Of a stretch of 64,000 bases of DNA, positions 51,457 through 60,108 are shown one piece after another. The stretch is from an uncultured Azospirillum sp. (GTDB lineage: Bacteria > Pseudomonadota > Alphaproteobacteria > RF32 > CAG-239). Under the pieces are notes generated by a model. It was not told the origin of the DNA and searched no databases. It worked only from the letters and a program-made list of their open reading frames with translations. Made by a program: the position numbers and the translations under genes. Every line of letters begins with the position of its first letter. Position 1 is the stretch's first letter. The stretch covers positions 22,128 through 86,127 of the forward strand of contig CAMYUM010000005.1 in NCBI GenBank assembly GCA_947301965.1, given 5' to 3'.

Positions 51457-53247
51457 TTATTTGTCCTCTTTTATCCACCATGTGTCCGGCTGAAATCCGA
51501 CTTTAAGGTCTGTTTTTTTATGTTCAAAACGATTGCGGTAGGCAATGCGTTCGTACGGAGAATACCATTGCATTACCATGTAATGTCCGTTTAACAAAAC
51601 TCGGTCAAGAGCTTTGATGTGAGCAATATAGTCTTCTTTGTTTTGGGCCGTGACCAGACCGTCAACTATCTTGTCAACCACCGGATTTTTAATGCCGAGC
51701 AGATTATAGCTGCCTTTTATGTCCGCAGATAAACTTCCCCAAAACTCTTTTTGCTCGTTACCGGGTAACTGGCTAATCGGAAAAGTCAAAATGGCCATAT
51801 CAAAATCAAAATTATCCAAGCGATTTTTAAAAACGTTGACTTCAACATTGCGAAATTCCGCCTTAATGCCGATTTTGGCAAGATTACTGACAAACGGCAA
51901 CATTACACGAGTAAACGAGCTGCCGTTGGCAGAGTTGCTCAAAACCTCAATTTCAAGCGGTTCATCGGTTTTGAGGTTGGTCATTTTGCCGTCAACAAAA
52001 TCATAGCCGGCTTCGTTTAACAATTTTACCGCATGGCGAAGATTGGAGCGGGAAGACTCTACATCGGCATAGACAGGGTTGGACGGGGCTTTTGTGAAAA
52101 CGGTTTCGGGAAGCTCGTCTTTGTATTTGTTGAGTATTTTTAATTCACTACCTTGCGGAAGGTCTGTCGCCTCCATCCCGCTGTTGGTAAAATAGCTGAA
52201 CAAACGAGAATATTGATTATAAAACAAATTTTCACCCGCCCACTCGTAATTAAATGCCCAATCTATTGCCTCGCGAACTCGGGGGTCGGCAAATTTTTCC
52301 CGGCGAAGATTAAAGCCGAAATTTTGTAAACGAGCCGTATTATTGTGAGAAATATTCTCTTTTATGATTTGTCCGCTCTTTACCAACTCATTATTATAAC
52401 CTGTAACCCAAATTTTGGCTATATACTCCTCGCGCATATCAATATTGCCGGCAAAAAGAGCTTGAAGAGTTACGGTCGTATCTTGATAATAATCATAGCG
52501 AATTTCATCAAAATTATAAAAACCGCGGCGAGAAGGAATATCTTTGCCCCAATAATCAGGATTGCGCCTGAATATCAGATATTTGTTGGGAGAAAAACCA
52601 TCCAGCACATAAGGGCCGCTACCTAACGGCGCCCTTAGTTCAGGTTTGGCAAAATCTCGTCCCTGCCAGTCGTGAGCCGAAAAAATCTTAATCTGTGAAA
52701 TTATAAGCGGAAGTTCTTTGTTGTTACTATCGGGTTTGAACCAAAAACGAATATGTCGATCGTTAATTTTTTCTACTTTTTCAACATCGGAATAGTATAC
52801 TTTGTAAAAAGGAGAACCTTTTTCTATCAGGCTGTTAAAGCTGAAAATAACATCATCAGCCAAAACCGGCGTTCCGTCGCTGAACTTGGCTCGTTCATCC
52901 AAAAAAAATCCGACATATTCTTTGGTTAATTCAAACGATTTGGCCAAAAGCGGATAAGCCACGGTAACATCATCGGCCGGAACAAAAGCTAACGAATCGA
53001 GCGTTAAGTCAGCCACCTGCGAGGCGGCTATCCCTTTGAAAATAAACGGATTAAAGTTATCAAAAGTACCATATGCCGGCAGAACTACGCGTCCGCCTTT
53101 AGGAGCATCGGGGCGAACATATTCAAAAGATTGCCAATTGCCGTTATATTTGGCATCACCGTAAAGGGCTATACAATCAAGTTGGCGGGCAAATACCGTG
53201 ACCGGCAAAAACAACAGCGCAAAAAACAGGTAAATACTTTTATTCAT
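51457..53247 (-). CDS. yejA: Extracellular solute-binding protein, YejA-like
   Basis: A 596-aa periplasmic binding protein (SBP family 5) with a signal peptide (YLFFALLFLPVTVFA). Landmarks: IALYGDAKYNGNWQSFEYVR, PKGGRVVLPAYGTFDNFNPF, KFSDGTPVLADDVIFSFNSL, LGSGPYVLDGFSPNKYLIFR and REAIDWAFNYEWAGENLFYN. YejA-type proteins bind oligopeptides and deliver them to YejBEF. Its start overlaps the upstream gene by 8 nt, and it abuts yejB. Confidence 0.92.
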   Translation of the reverse strand: MNKSIYLFFALLFLPVTVFARQLDCIALYGDAKYNGNWQSFEYVRPDAPKGGRVVLPAYGTFDNFNPFIFKGIAASQVADLTLDSLAFVPADDVTVAYPLLAKSFELTKEYVGFFLDERAKFSDGTPVLADDVIFSFNSLIEKGSPFYKVYYSDVEKVEKINDRHIRFWFKPDSNNKELPLIISQIKIFSAHDWQGRDFAKPELRAPLGSGPYVLDGFSPNKYLIFRRNPDYWGKDIPSRRGFYNFDEIRYDYYQDTTVTLQALFAGNIDMREEYIAKIWVTGYNNELVKSGQIIKENISHNNTARLQNFGFNLRREKFADPRVREAIDWAFNYEWAGENLFYNQYSRLFSYFTNSGMEATDLPQGSELKILNKYKDELPETVFTKAPSNPVYADVESSRSNLRHAVKLLNEAGYDFVDGKMTNLKTDEPLEIEVLSNSANGSSFTRVMLPFVSNLAKIGIKAEFRNVEVNVFKNRLDNFDFDMAILTFPISQLPGNEQKEFWGSLSADIKGSYNLLGIKNPVVDKIVDGLVTAQNKEDYIAHIKALDRVLLNGHYMVMQWYSPYERIAYRNRFEHKKTDLKVGFQPDTWWIKEDK

Positions 53248-54430
53248 CCGCGGCTTTATCCTGAGAAGCGGGGGTGAAATCGTTTTTCTTCATGTCTTCC
53301 CATTCTTTCTGCAGATTTTTTATGGTTCTGTTGGTACCGTCAAAAGAAAAACGCTGATTTGTTTCGTCTTCCGCATTTTCCTCAGGCGCAGGATTGTTTG
53401 CAGCGGATTCAGAAACATTTTCGTTTCGCGAACTTGATAAAAACGACGGAGCTCGGTCTAACATCTGCTCGTCACCGAAACTGCGTTCCAAAGCTATGCT
53501 GAACGGGTCAAAACGCTCTTTTTCTTCTTCCGGCTCTTCTGTTGTCGGCATAAAACGAGCAACAATCCTTTTCAGCAGGTTCGGGCGCTTTTGGTTGTCT
53601 GACGGCACGTCCGGCGATAATGAAGTGTTGTTATCTGACGCTTCATCTTTGAAAAACCTTTCTTCTTCACTTAATTCCGGACCTTCGTCGCGGTACGCCT
53701 GGGTGCCCACGACTTCTTCTTCGATTTCCGGCTCATGAAGATTGCGCACTACCGACGCAAAAACCGCAAACACTTTACCTAAAGCTCCGGTTTCAATAAT
53801 ATCTTGCAAAATATTGTCTTCGTCGTGATCTTTCAAAAGACGCAAAAGTCTGGTATAATTGGCACAAAACTCCGTAATACTGCCGGCAAGCAGAGGGTGC
53901 GAGCGGGCCGATTTGGTAAGTTTTTTCTCAAAATCGGCATCTTTGTTGTAAAGGTCAACCACCGCTTTGGCAAAACCCCAGCGGTTACCTTGGGCTACCG
54001 TTCTGATAACCGTGCTGTAATAGGTTTTATCTAAAAATTCGTACCTCTGTAGCACGTCAGATAAAATTTCATTCATTTCGCTGATATATAAATCAACCTT
54101 GCTTAAGGCAAAAGAATGAACCTGTTGCTGGCAATTTTTGAGCAGAATTCGAGCCATAACGTCTGAATATTCACGATTTTGATTTAGTTGTGCAGAAATT
54201 GCATCAAGCTGTTTTTGCAATTTTTTCTCGTGACTGAGGTTATAAAAACGTCCCCATATCGACCACAAAATTGCCAGCGGCAGAAAAATGATTGCCGTGT
54301 AAAGAGCCGTATCCACAAGCCCGAGAGATGTTAAATCAATTCCGGCAAGACGAATGCTGAGATAAATGCTGACATATATCAGCCACATAATACTGATAAA
54401 CACGGTTGCAAAAAAGCTGAAGGTAAGCAC
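53240..54430 (-). CDS. Membrane-anchored coiled-coil protein, unknown function
   Basis: A 396-aa protein with two N-terminal membrane helices (FFATVFISIMWLIYVSIYLS; TALYTAIIFLPLAILWSIWG), a coiled coil (LSHEKKLQKQLDAISAQLNQ), a helical domain (VARILLKNCQQQVHSFAL-type region to about residue 235) and a long acidic, disordered C-terminus (EELSEEERFFKDEASDNNTS). I recognise no family. It overlaps the yejA-like gene and is its first operon partner, which might only reflect transcription. Divergent from accA across a 183-bp region. Confidence 0.75.
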   Translation of the reverse strand: MLTFSFFATVFISIMWLIYVSIYLSIRLAGIDLTSLGLVDTALYTAIIFLPLAILWSIWGRFYNLSHEKKLQKQLDAISAQLNQNREYSDVMARILLKNCQQQVHSFALSKVDLYISEMNEILSDVLQRYEFLDKTYYSTVIRTVAQGNRWGFAKAVVDLYNKDADFEKKLTKSARSHPLLAGSITEFCANYTRLLRLLKDHDEDNILQDIIETGALGKVFAVFASVVRNLHEPEIEEEVVGTQAYRDEGPELSEEERFFKDEASDNNTSLSPDVPSDNQKRPNLLKRIVARFMPTTEEPEEEKERFDPFSIALERSFGDEQMLDRAPSFLSSSRNENVSESAANNPAPEENAEDETNQRFSFDGTNRTIKNLQKEWEDMKKNDFTPASQDKAADE

Positions 54431-54613
54431 GTTTAATCTCCGTAAAAAAACATTTTTGTATAATGCTAGTAATTTTTGGAACAGATTTCAACCAAATATT
54501 TAAGGTTATCACCCTGAAAACAAAGGCTATTCACATATAACAAAAATAATTGTCGAAATTTGAAAGATTTTGTGCTATTGCATACAGAAGCGACAATAAA
54601 AAAGAGTTGTAAA

Positions 54614-55597
54614 ATGAGTGATGAAACAAATGTAGTTTTGGATTTTGAAAGAAAAATCGTTGAGATTGAAGACAGAATCAAAACCGTAACTGCTTTAGCC
54701 AAGGACAGCGACGTTAATATAGATAAGGAACTTAATCGTCTGCAACTTAAGCTCGAAAGACAGATTAAGCTTTCGTACGCGAATTTGACACCGTGGCAGA
54801 GAGTGCAGATTGCTCGCCACCCCAAACGTCCGCAATGTCTTGATTATGTAAAGGCTTTAATTGACGACTTTGTACCGTTGTGCGGTGACCGTATGTTTGC
54901 CGATGACCCGACGATGATTGGCGGAATCGGTCGTTATCACGGGATTTCGGTTGTGGTAATCGGACAGGAAAAAGGCGTCGATTTGGAAACGCGCGTAAAA
55001 TATAATTTCGGTATGGCCAAGCCCGAAGGATATCGGAAAGCACAAAGACTTATGGATTTGGCTGAAAAATTTAATATGCCGGTAATTTGTTTTGTGGATA
55101 CGGACGGCGCTTATCCGGGAATTGAATCCGAAGCTCGCGGACAGGCCGAAGCTATTGCCGCATCAATTCAAAAATGTTTGCAACTGCATGTGCCGATTGT
55201 TTCGGTCATTATCGGCATGGGAGGCTCTGGAGGCGCAATTGCCATTGCAACCGCCAATCGAATTTTGATGATGGAAAACTCCATTTATTCGGTTATTTCT
55301 CCCGAAGGGTGTGCCTCTATTTTGTGGAGATCCGCCGAAAAAGCCAAAGAAGCTGCCGAAGCTTTACGGCTGACCGCTTTTGATTTGAAACGTTTCGGAG
55401 TAATTGATGAAATCATTAACGAACCCGTGGGCGGAGCACATCGCGATACGGTCGCTGCTATAGAAAAAGTTGATGAAACCATTTACCGACATTTGCAAGA
55501 GCTTATGACGCTGAGCCGCGACGAATTGAAAAAACAACGTAACGATAAAATTCTGGAAATGGGACACCACATTGAGGTTGAAAACACCAAGGGATAG
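54614..55597 (+). CDS. accA: Acetyl-CoA carboxylase carboxyltransferase subunit alpha
   Basis: A 327-aa subunit that, with AccD, transfers the carboxyl group from carboxybiotin to acetyl-CoA, the first committed step of fatty acid synthesis. VVLDFERKIVEIEDRIKTVT at the N-terminus; ALIDDFVPLCGDRMFADDPT; KPEGYRKAQRLMDLAEKFN; VIIGMGGSGGAIAIATANRI and YSVISPEGCASILWR. The track start at 54560 is replaced by ATG 54614 (MSDETNV), which fits AccA length. accD lies 2 kb downstream in the same direction, separated by rmuC, ihfB and lapA. Confidence 0.95.
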   Translation: MSDETNVVLDFERKIVEIEDRIKTVTALAKDSDVNIDKELNRLQLKLERQIKLSYANLTPWQRVQIARHPKRPQCLDYVKALIDDFVPLCGDRMFADDPTMIGGIGRYHGISVVVIGQEKGVDLETRVKYNFGMAKPEGYRKAQRLMDLAEKFNMPVICFVDTDGAYPGIESEARGQAEAIAASIQKCLQLHVPIVSVIIGMGGSGGAIAIATANRILMMENSIYSVISPEGCASILWRSAEKAKEAAEALRLTAFDLKRFGVIDEIINEPVGGAHRDTVAAIEKVDETIYRHLQELMTLSRDELKKQRNDKILEMGHHIEVENTKG

Positions 55598-55599
55598 TT

Positions 55600-56718
55600 A
55601 TGGAAATATCATTATCTAACGAATTTTTATTGATGATTTCCGTAGCAACAATTGTGATTGCGGTTGTTGTAGTGGTGGTAACATTGCTCAAAAAAGGCTC
55701 AATTTTCAGCGCTATGGAAAAGCATCAGTCGGAACTGATCGGTCGCTTGGCGCAGATGTCGCAATATGCCTCGCTGGAGCAGAATAAAATATCGCAAGCA
55801 ATTGCCGAACAAAAACTTTCTTTGTTGAACATGATTGATGAGCGGCTGTTTCAGGTAACACAAAATGTCGGAAGCGGATTGCAACAGTCGGCTTCAAAGA
55901 CCAACGAAACACTTGCAAATTTGCGCGAACGCCTGGCAGCAATAGATGCCGCACAACAAAAAATTACATCTCTTTCCGAGCAGGTAGTGTCTTTGCAAGA
56001 GGTCTTGTCAAACAAACAAGCGCGAGGCGCTTTCGGAGAAATTCAGTTACATGATTTGATTGTATCGGTGTTGCCTTCGTCGGTATATGCTTTTCAATGT
56101 GTCTTATCTAACCAAAAACGTGCAGATTGCGTAATCAAACTGCCCAATCCTCCGGGAACAATCGTTATTGATTCAAAATTTCCGCTCGAAAGCTACCAAG
56201 CACTAAGGAAAGCCTCATCCGAACAAGAAAAAAACGAAGCCGAGAAATTTTTTAAGGCCTCGGTATTAAAACACATAAAAGACATTGCGGAAAAGTATAT
56301 TATTCCCGGAGAAACCGCCGAATCAGCATTAATGTTTATTCCGGCAGAAAGTGTTTATGCCGAACTGTATTCAAATTTTGAAGATGTGGTTCGAGAATCT
56401 TATAAATCAAAAGTTTGGATTGTTTCGCCAACGACCATGATGGCGTTGCTTAATACGGTGCGAGCAGTGCTGAAAGACGCAACAATGCAACAACAGGCCT
56501 GTATTATCCAAAAGGAAGTGGGGCTGTTGGCTGATGATGTTACCAGATTGAGCGAGAGGGTTGATAATTTATCGCGACATTTTGAACAGTCGGTAAGAGA
56601 TATTGATGAAATAAAAATTTCGGCGGGAAAAATTGTTAACAGAGCAGAAAGAATAGGCGTTGTCGAGCCGGAACCCGTTCCTTTTCCGACGTTGCCTAAG
56701 CAACAGGAGGCTGTATAA
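55600..56718 (+). CDS. rmuC: DNA recombination protein RmuC
   Basis: A 372-aa protein of the RmuC family, which restrains inverted-repeat rearrangements and has a predicted nuclease-like core. N-terminal membrane helix (LLMISVATIVIAVVVVVVTL), coiled coil (NLRERLAAIDAAQQKITSLS), then the core: KQARGAFGEIQLHDLIVSVL, VIDSKFPLESYQALRKASS, IPGETAESALMFIPAESVYA and KVWIVSPTTMMALLNTVRAV. It starts 2 nt after the accA stop. Confidence 0.93.
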   Translation: MEISLSNEFLLMISVATIVIAVVVVVVTLLKKGSIFSAMEKHQSELIGRLAQMSQYASLEQNKISQAIAEQKLSLLNMIDERLFQVTQNVGSGLQQSASKTNETLANLRERLAAIDAAQQKITSLSEQVVSLQEVLSNKQARGAFGEIQLHDLIVSVLPSSVYAFQCVLSNQKRADCVIKLPNPPGTIVIDSKFPLESYQALRKASSEQEKNEAEKFFKASVLKHIKDIAEKYIIPGETAESALMFIPAESVYAELYSNFEDVVRESYKSKVWIVSPTTMMALLNTVRAVLKDATMQQQACIIQKEVGLLADDVTRLSERVDNLSRHFEQSVRDIDEIKISAGKIVNRAERIGVVEPEPVPFPTLPKQQEAV

Positions 56719-56818
56719 TTTTGGATTTTTTGAATACGGCTATTGATTTATTTGATAAAAACCGCTAACTTACGATTAAAACAAATTCAACAACTTAATT
56801 AAGAAAAGGACAAAAGAA

Positions 56819-57097
56819 GTGACTAAATCCGAATTGATTGAAAAGATTGCTGCTAAAAACCCTAATTTAACAGTAAAAGACATTGAAAAAATCGTGTCTG
56901 TCATTTTGGACAGCGTGATTAGGTCAATGGCTAAAGGCGAAAGAGTTGAGTTCAGAGGTTTCGGCGCTTTTTCCGTACACTCCCGCGGTGAACGCATCGC
57001 CAAAAATCCCCGTACCGGTGAAAAGCTCAAAGTCGAAGCACGCAACATTCCTCACTTTAAAGCAGGAAAACACTTGTACGATATGCTTAACAAGTAA
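56819..57097 (+). CDS. ihfB: Integration host factor subunit beta
   Basis: A 92-aa HU/IHF-family DNA-bending protein: TKSELIEKIAAKNPNLTVKD, RVEFRGFGAFSVHSRGERIA, with the intercalating proline in KNPRTGEKLKVEARNIPHF. The start is a GTG at 56819, with AAAAGGA 8 nt upstream. IHF shapes promoters and recombination sites. As in many Alphaproteobacteria it is followed by lapA, although here rpsA is about 17 kb away rather than directly upstream. Confidence 0.93.
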   Translation: MTKSELIEKIAAKNPNLTVKDIEKIVSVILDSVIRSMAKGERVEFRGFGAFSVHSRGERIAKNPRTGEKLKVEARNIPHFKAGKHLYDMLNK

Positions 57098-57117
57098 TTT
57101 TTGAAAGGTAAAACGCC

Positions 57118-57552
57118 ATGAGTTTCTTAAGATTTATAATCGGATTGGTTTTAGTGGTTGCCGTTGCGGTATTGGCGGTAATGAACAGCGATATGGTTGT
57201 AATAAACTTGTGGCCGTTTTACATCGATATCAAAGCAAAGATGAGTATTGTCATAATTGTTTTGGTATTGGTCGGATATATTGTCGGCAAGTTTGACACA
57301 TGGGCGGCCTACTCTCCCCTGCGTTCGGCCTTGCGCGCACAGAAACGACAAAACAAAAAATTAAATGTAGAAAAACAAAAATTGGTTGAAAAAGTCGAGG
57401 GCTTGAACGAAAACATAGAAAGCCTGAAACATTCGGAGCCGACCGCCGCTTCCGAACCGGCAATCGGCAAAGGTGCCAAAATTAAGCAAAAATTGTCATC
57501 GCTGTTTAAGTTTAAGAAAAAAACAAAGCAAGAAGAGTTTTGGTGTTTGTAA
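57118..57552 (+). CDS. lapA: LapA-family (DUF1049) membrane protein
   Basis: A 144-aa protein with two N-terminal helices (FLRFIIGLVLVVAVAVLAVM; AKMSIVIIVLVLVGYIVGKF) around the conserved NSDMVVINLWPF segment, then a coiled-coil cytoplasmic tail (QKLVEKVEGLNENIESLKHS). LapA (YciS) works with LapB in controlling lipopolysaccharide synthesis through LpxC turnover in enterobacteria. No lapB is in the window. It starts 20 nt after ihfB. Confidence 0.88.
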   Translation: MSFLRFIIGLVLVVAVAVLAVMNSDMVVINLWPFYIDIKAKMSIVIIVLVLVGYIVGKFDTWAAYSPLRSALRAQKRQNKKLNVEKQKLVEKVEGLNENIESLKHSEPTAASEPAIGKGAKIKQKLSSLFKFKKKTKQEEFWCL

Positions 57553-57571
57553 TTATCAAAAAGGATAAGTA

Positions 57572-58465
57572 ATGAACTGGCTTTCTGATTTTGTTCGACC
57601 GAAAATCAAAAAAAACGCTCAGAAAGAGATTGCCGACGATTTGTGGCTTAAATGCCCGAATTGCGGCAAATTGCTTTTTACAAAAGAGCTGAAAAAAACA
57701 TGGTATGTTTGTCCGGAGTGCGATTATCACTTGCGGCTGTATTTGGACAAACGGCTGAAAATGCTGTTTGACAACGGATTATATGCGGAAGTTGCGCTCA
57801 AACAAACCCCCGAAGATCCGCTAAAATTTAAAGACAGCAAAAAATATACCGAAAGATTACGTTCATACCGCAAAGCAACCGGTCGTGATGATGCAATTGT
57901 TGTGGCAAAGGGCAACATCGGCGGAGTAAAATGCGTGATGGCCGTATTGAACTTTGCTTTTATGGGCGGTTCCATGGGAATGGCGGTCGGTGAAGGGATT
58001 GTCAGGGCGGCTGAAATTGCCATAAAAAACAAAATTCCGTTGATTACGGTTGCCAGTTCGGGCGGAGCGCGCATGCAAGAGGGGATTTTGTCCTTGATGC
58101 AAATGGCAAGAACGGTATCGGCGGTCAATAGCGTAAAAGAAAGCGGCTTACCTTTTATTTCGATTTTGGCTGATCCGACCACAGGCGGTGTTTCTGCTTC
58201 TTTTGCAATGCTGGGCGATATTCATATTGCCGAAAAAGGTTGCTTAATCGGTTTTGCGGGACCGCGTGTTATTGAGCAGACAATTCGTGAAAAACTCCCT
58301 GACGGTTTCCAGAAGGCAGAATATTTGCGGCAACACGGGATGGTTGATATTGTAGTTCATCGTTCCGAAATGAAAAATACTTTGGCAACAATATTGCGGG
58401 TTTTGACCAATAAAGGACCGGCACCCGTTGAGCCAAAAGGCGAAAAAAATAAAAAATCGGCATAG
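57572..58465 (+). CDS. accD: Acetyl-CoA carboxylase carboxyltransferase subunit beta
   Basis: A 297-aa partner of AccA. N-terminal zinc ribbon with CPNCGKLLF and CPECDYH; carboxyltransferase core with NFAFMGGSMGMAVGEGIVRA, PLITVASSGGARMQEGILSL, LADPTTGGVSASFAMLGDIH and GFAGPRVIEQTIREKLPDGF. Normal length. It follows lapA by 19 bp. In many Alphaproteobacteria accD is next to folC or trp genes; here its neighbours are lapA and a nucleoside phosphorylase. Confidence 0.96.
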   Translation: MNWLSDFVRPKIKKNAQKEIADDLWLKCPNCGKLLFTKELKKTWYVCPECDYHLRLYLDKRLKMLFDNGLYAEVALKQTPEDPLKFKDSKKYTERLRSYRKATGRDDAIVVAKGNIGGVKCVMAVLNFAFMGGSMGMAVGEGIVRAAEIAIKNKIPLITVASSGGARMQEGILSLMQMARTVSAVNSVKESGLPFISILADPTTGGVSASFAMLGDIHIAEKGCLIGFAGPRVIEQTIREKLPDGFQKAEYLRQHGMVDIVVHRSEMKNTLATILRVLTNKGPAPVEPKGEKNKKSA

Positions 58466-58515
58466 TGGGAAAGCCTTAACTATGTCGATAAAGACTGATA
58501 AAAATGGAGAAGGCT

Positions 58516-59997
58516 ATGCTTGTACTAAAACATATTCCGGTTCGTTCGTTTAACGAAAATATTGCGTATATCAATAAAGATTGTACGATTTATAAGGTTG
58601 ATAACATAAAATCTCTGACCAGAATTGAAATCCACGGCGGAACCAAGCCGGTTTTTGCGTTTTTGCAAATCGTTGATAACAAGCTGGTACGTCCCGACGA
58701 ATTGGGATTAAATACCGAAGCTTTTGTGCAAACCGGGTTGCCCGAAGGGTCAAAAATCACCCTCACCTTAACCCCTCCCGCACCATCGCTAAATGCCGTA
58801 AAACGCAAAATTGACGGAAATGTGTTGAGCGCAAAAGATTATGCCGCAATCGTGAACGATATTTCCGAATATCGCTATTCCAACATGGATATAGCTTCAT
58901 TTTTGGTTGCGATGAACTCTTTTATTACGCCTAATGAAATCTTGGATTTGACCGAAGCTTTGCGCGGCGACAAAAGCATTGATTGGGGGGCAGAAGAAAT
59001 TGTTGCTGATTATCAGTGTATGGACGACATTCCCGGCAACAAAGTTGATTTGATTATTACGGCAATCGTTGCCGCCTATGGTTTACCAATGCCTAAAATC
59101 ATATCTTCGTCATCGCTCTCCGGAAGCGGAGTTCTTGACACAATGAAAACTTTGGCCAATGTCAGCATTGATACACGCAGTCTGAAAAAACAGGTTTTGG
59201 AACGCCGCGGAGCCATTGTAGATGCCGACAAAATTGAGATTTGCGAAGCAGACAGAATAATTTCGCGCGTTGAACAACAAAACGGTCTGTCAACTTTAGA
59301 AAGAAGCGTATCTTCCCTGCTGGCAAATAAAATGGCGGCGGGCATTACCCATTTGCTGATTGATATTCCGGTCGGTCCGCGGACAAGAGTTAAGAACTCT
59401 GCAGACGCTATGCATTTGCGCAAAATTATTGAATATGTAAGCGATATGTTAGGGTTGAATGTTGATGTCACCATAACTGACGGCAGTGAACCGATCGGAG
59501 CCGGTGTCGGTGCCGCGCTTGAGGCAAGAGATGTTGTAAAAGTGCTCAAAAACAAAGAAGATGCTCCTGATGATTTGCGTGAAAAAGCTTTGTTTATGGC
59601 CGGCAGAATTTTGGAATTTGATCCCAAACTGCGTGGCGGACAGGGATATTTGGTTGCTAAAGAACTGCTAAAAAGCGGAAAAGCCTTTGATGTGTTTGAG
59701 ATGATTTTGAAAACGCAAGGCAAGACCGAACCTGTACAGCTGGGGCATTTGACCCGTGATGTGGTCGCCGAAAAAGACGGCGTTGTAGCAAGAATTAATA
59801 CCGCTTTTATCAGCAGAGCCGCTATTTTGGCCGGAGCCGGACAATATGCCGGAGCCGGTGTTGATATTTTCCGCAAAAGCGGTGAATCGGTAACCGCCGG
59901 GGATATTTTATATCGTATCTATTCTTGCAATCAAAACGATTTTGCCTTTGTTACTTCAATGATAGAAAACGGCAAAAACGGTTTTGATATTGAATAA
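58516..59997 (+). CDS. Thymidine/AMP phosphorylase family protein (long form)
   Basis: A 493-aa protein of the class with an extra N-terminal domain of about 85 residues, as in archaeal AMP phosphorylase and the bacterial TP-2 group. ATG 58516 has GGAG 6 nt upstream; the track's ATG 58504 has none. Landmarks: DISEYRYSNMDIASFLVAMN, NKMAAGITHLLIDIPVGPRT, VTITDGSEPIGAGVGAALEA and LRGGQGYLVAKELLKSGKAF. The usual phosphate-binding motif (K-x-SSRAITS-x-AGTAD) reads KIISSSSLSGSGVLDTMKTL, so the Arg and Asp context is changed. It may act on a different nucleoside or nucleotide, or be weakly active. The reaction would be phosphorolysis to a base plus ribose phosphate. Confidence 0.82.
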   Translation: MLVLKHIPVRSFNENIAYINKDCTIYKVDNIKSLTRIEIHGGTKPVFAFLQIVDNKLVRPDELGLNTEAFVQTGLPEGSKITLTLTPPAPSLNAVKRKIDGNVLSAKDYAAIVNDISEYRYSNMDIASFLVAMNSFITPNEILDLTEALRGDKSIDWGAEEIVADYQCMDDIPGNKVDLIITAIVAAYGLPMPKIISSSSLSGSGVLDTMKTLANVSIDTRSLKKQVLERRGAIVDADKIEICEADRIISRVEQQNGLSTLERSVSSLLANKMAAGITHLLIDIPVGPRTRVKNSADAMHLRKIIEYVSDMLGLNVDVTITDGSEPIGAGVGAALEARDVVKVLKNKEDAPDDLREKALFMAGRILEFDPKLRGGQGYLVAKELLKSGKAFDVFEMILKTQGKTEPVQLGHLTRDVVAEKDGVVARINTAFISRAAILAGAGQYAGAGVDIFRKSGESVTAGDILYRIYSCNQNDFAFVTSMIENGKNGFDIE

Positions 59998-60023
59998 AAA
60001 TAATTAAATTTGCAAAAAAAATT

Positions 60024-60050
60024 GCCGGTGCACTTGCATCGGCTTTTTTT
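60024..60050 (+). terminator. Terminator before dnaK
   Basis: GCCGGTG / CATCGGC stem (one G-T pair) with loop CACTTG, then TTTTTTT, 27 bp after the phosphorylase stop. Confidence 0.8.
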
Positions 60051-60061
60051 GTTCCCTATAT
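60033..60061 (+). promoter_or_regulatory. Possible heat-shock (sigma-32) promoter of dnaK
   Basis: CTTGCAT and CCCTATAT are 14 bp apart, close to the sigma-32 consensus (CTTGAAA, 11-17 bp, CCCCATNT), about 48 bp before the dnaK start. It overlaps the terminator hairpin above, so it is uncertain. Confidence 0.35.
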
Positions 60062-60108
60062 AAGCAGGTAGAAAAGATTTTAACAGGTTTTAATGAGGGA
60101 AACAAATT

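Noticed and set aside
59076-59876. 266-aa minus-strand ORF inside the phosphorylase gene
   Set aside because: Antisense shadow with Ser/Thr-rich composition; the plus-strand gene has clear family motifs.
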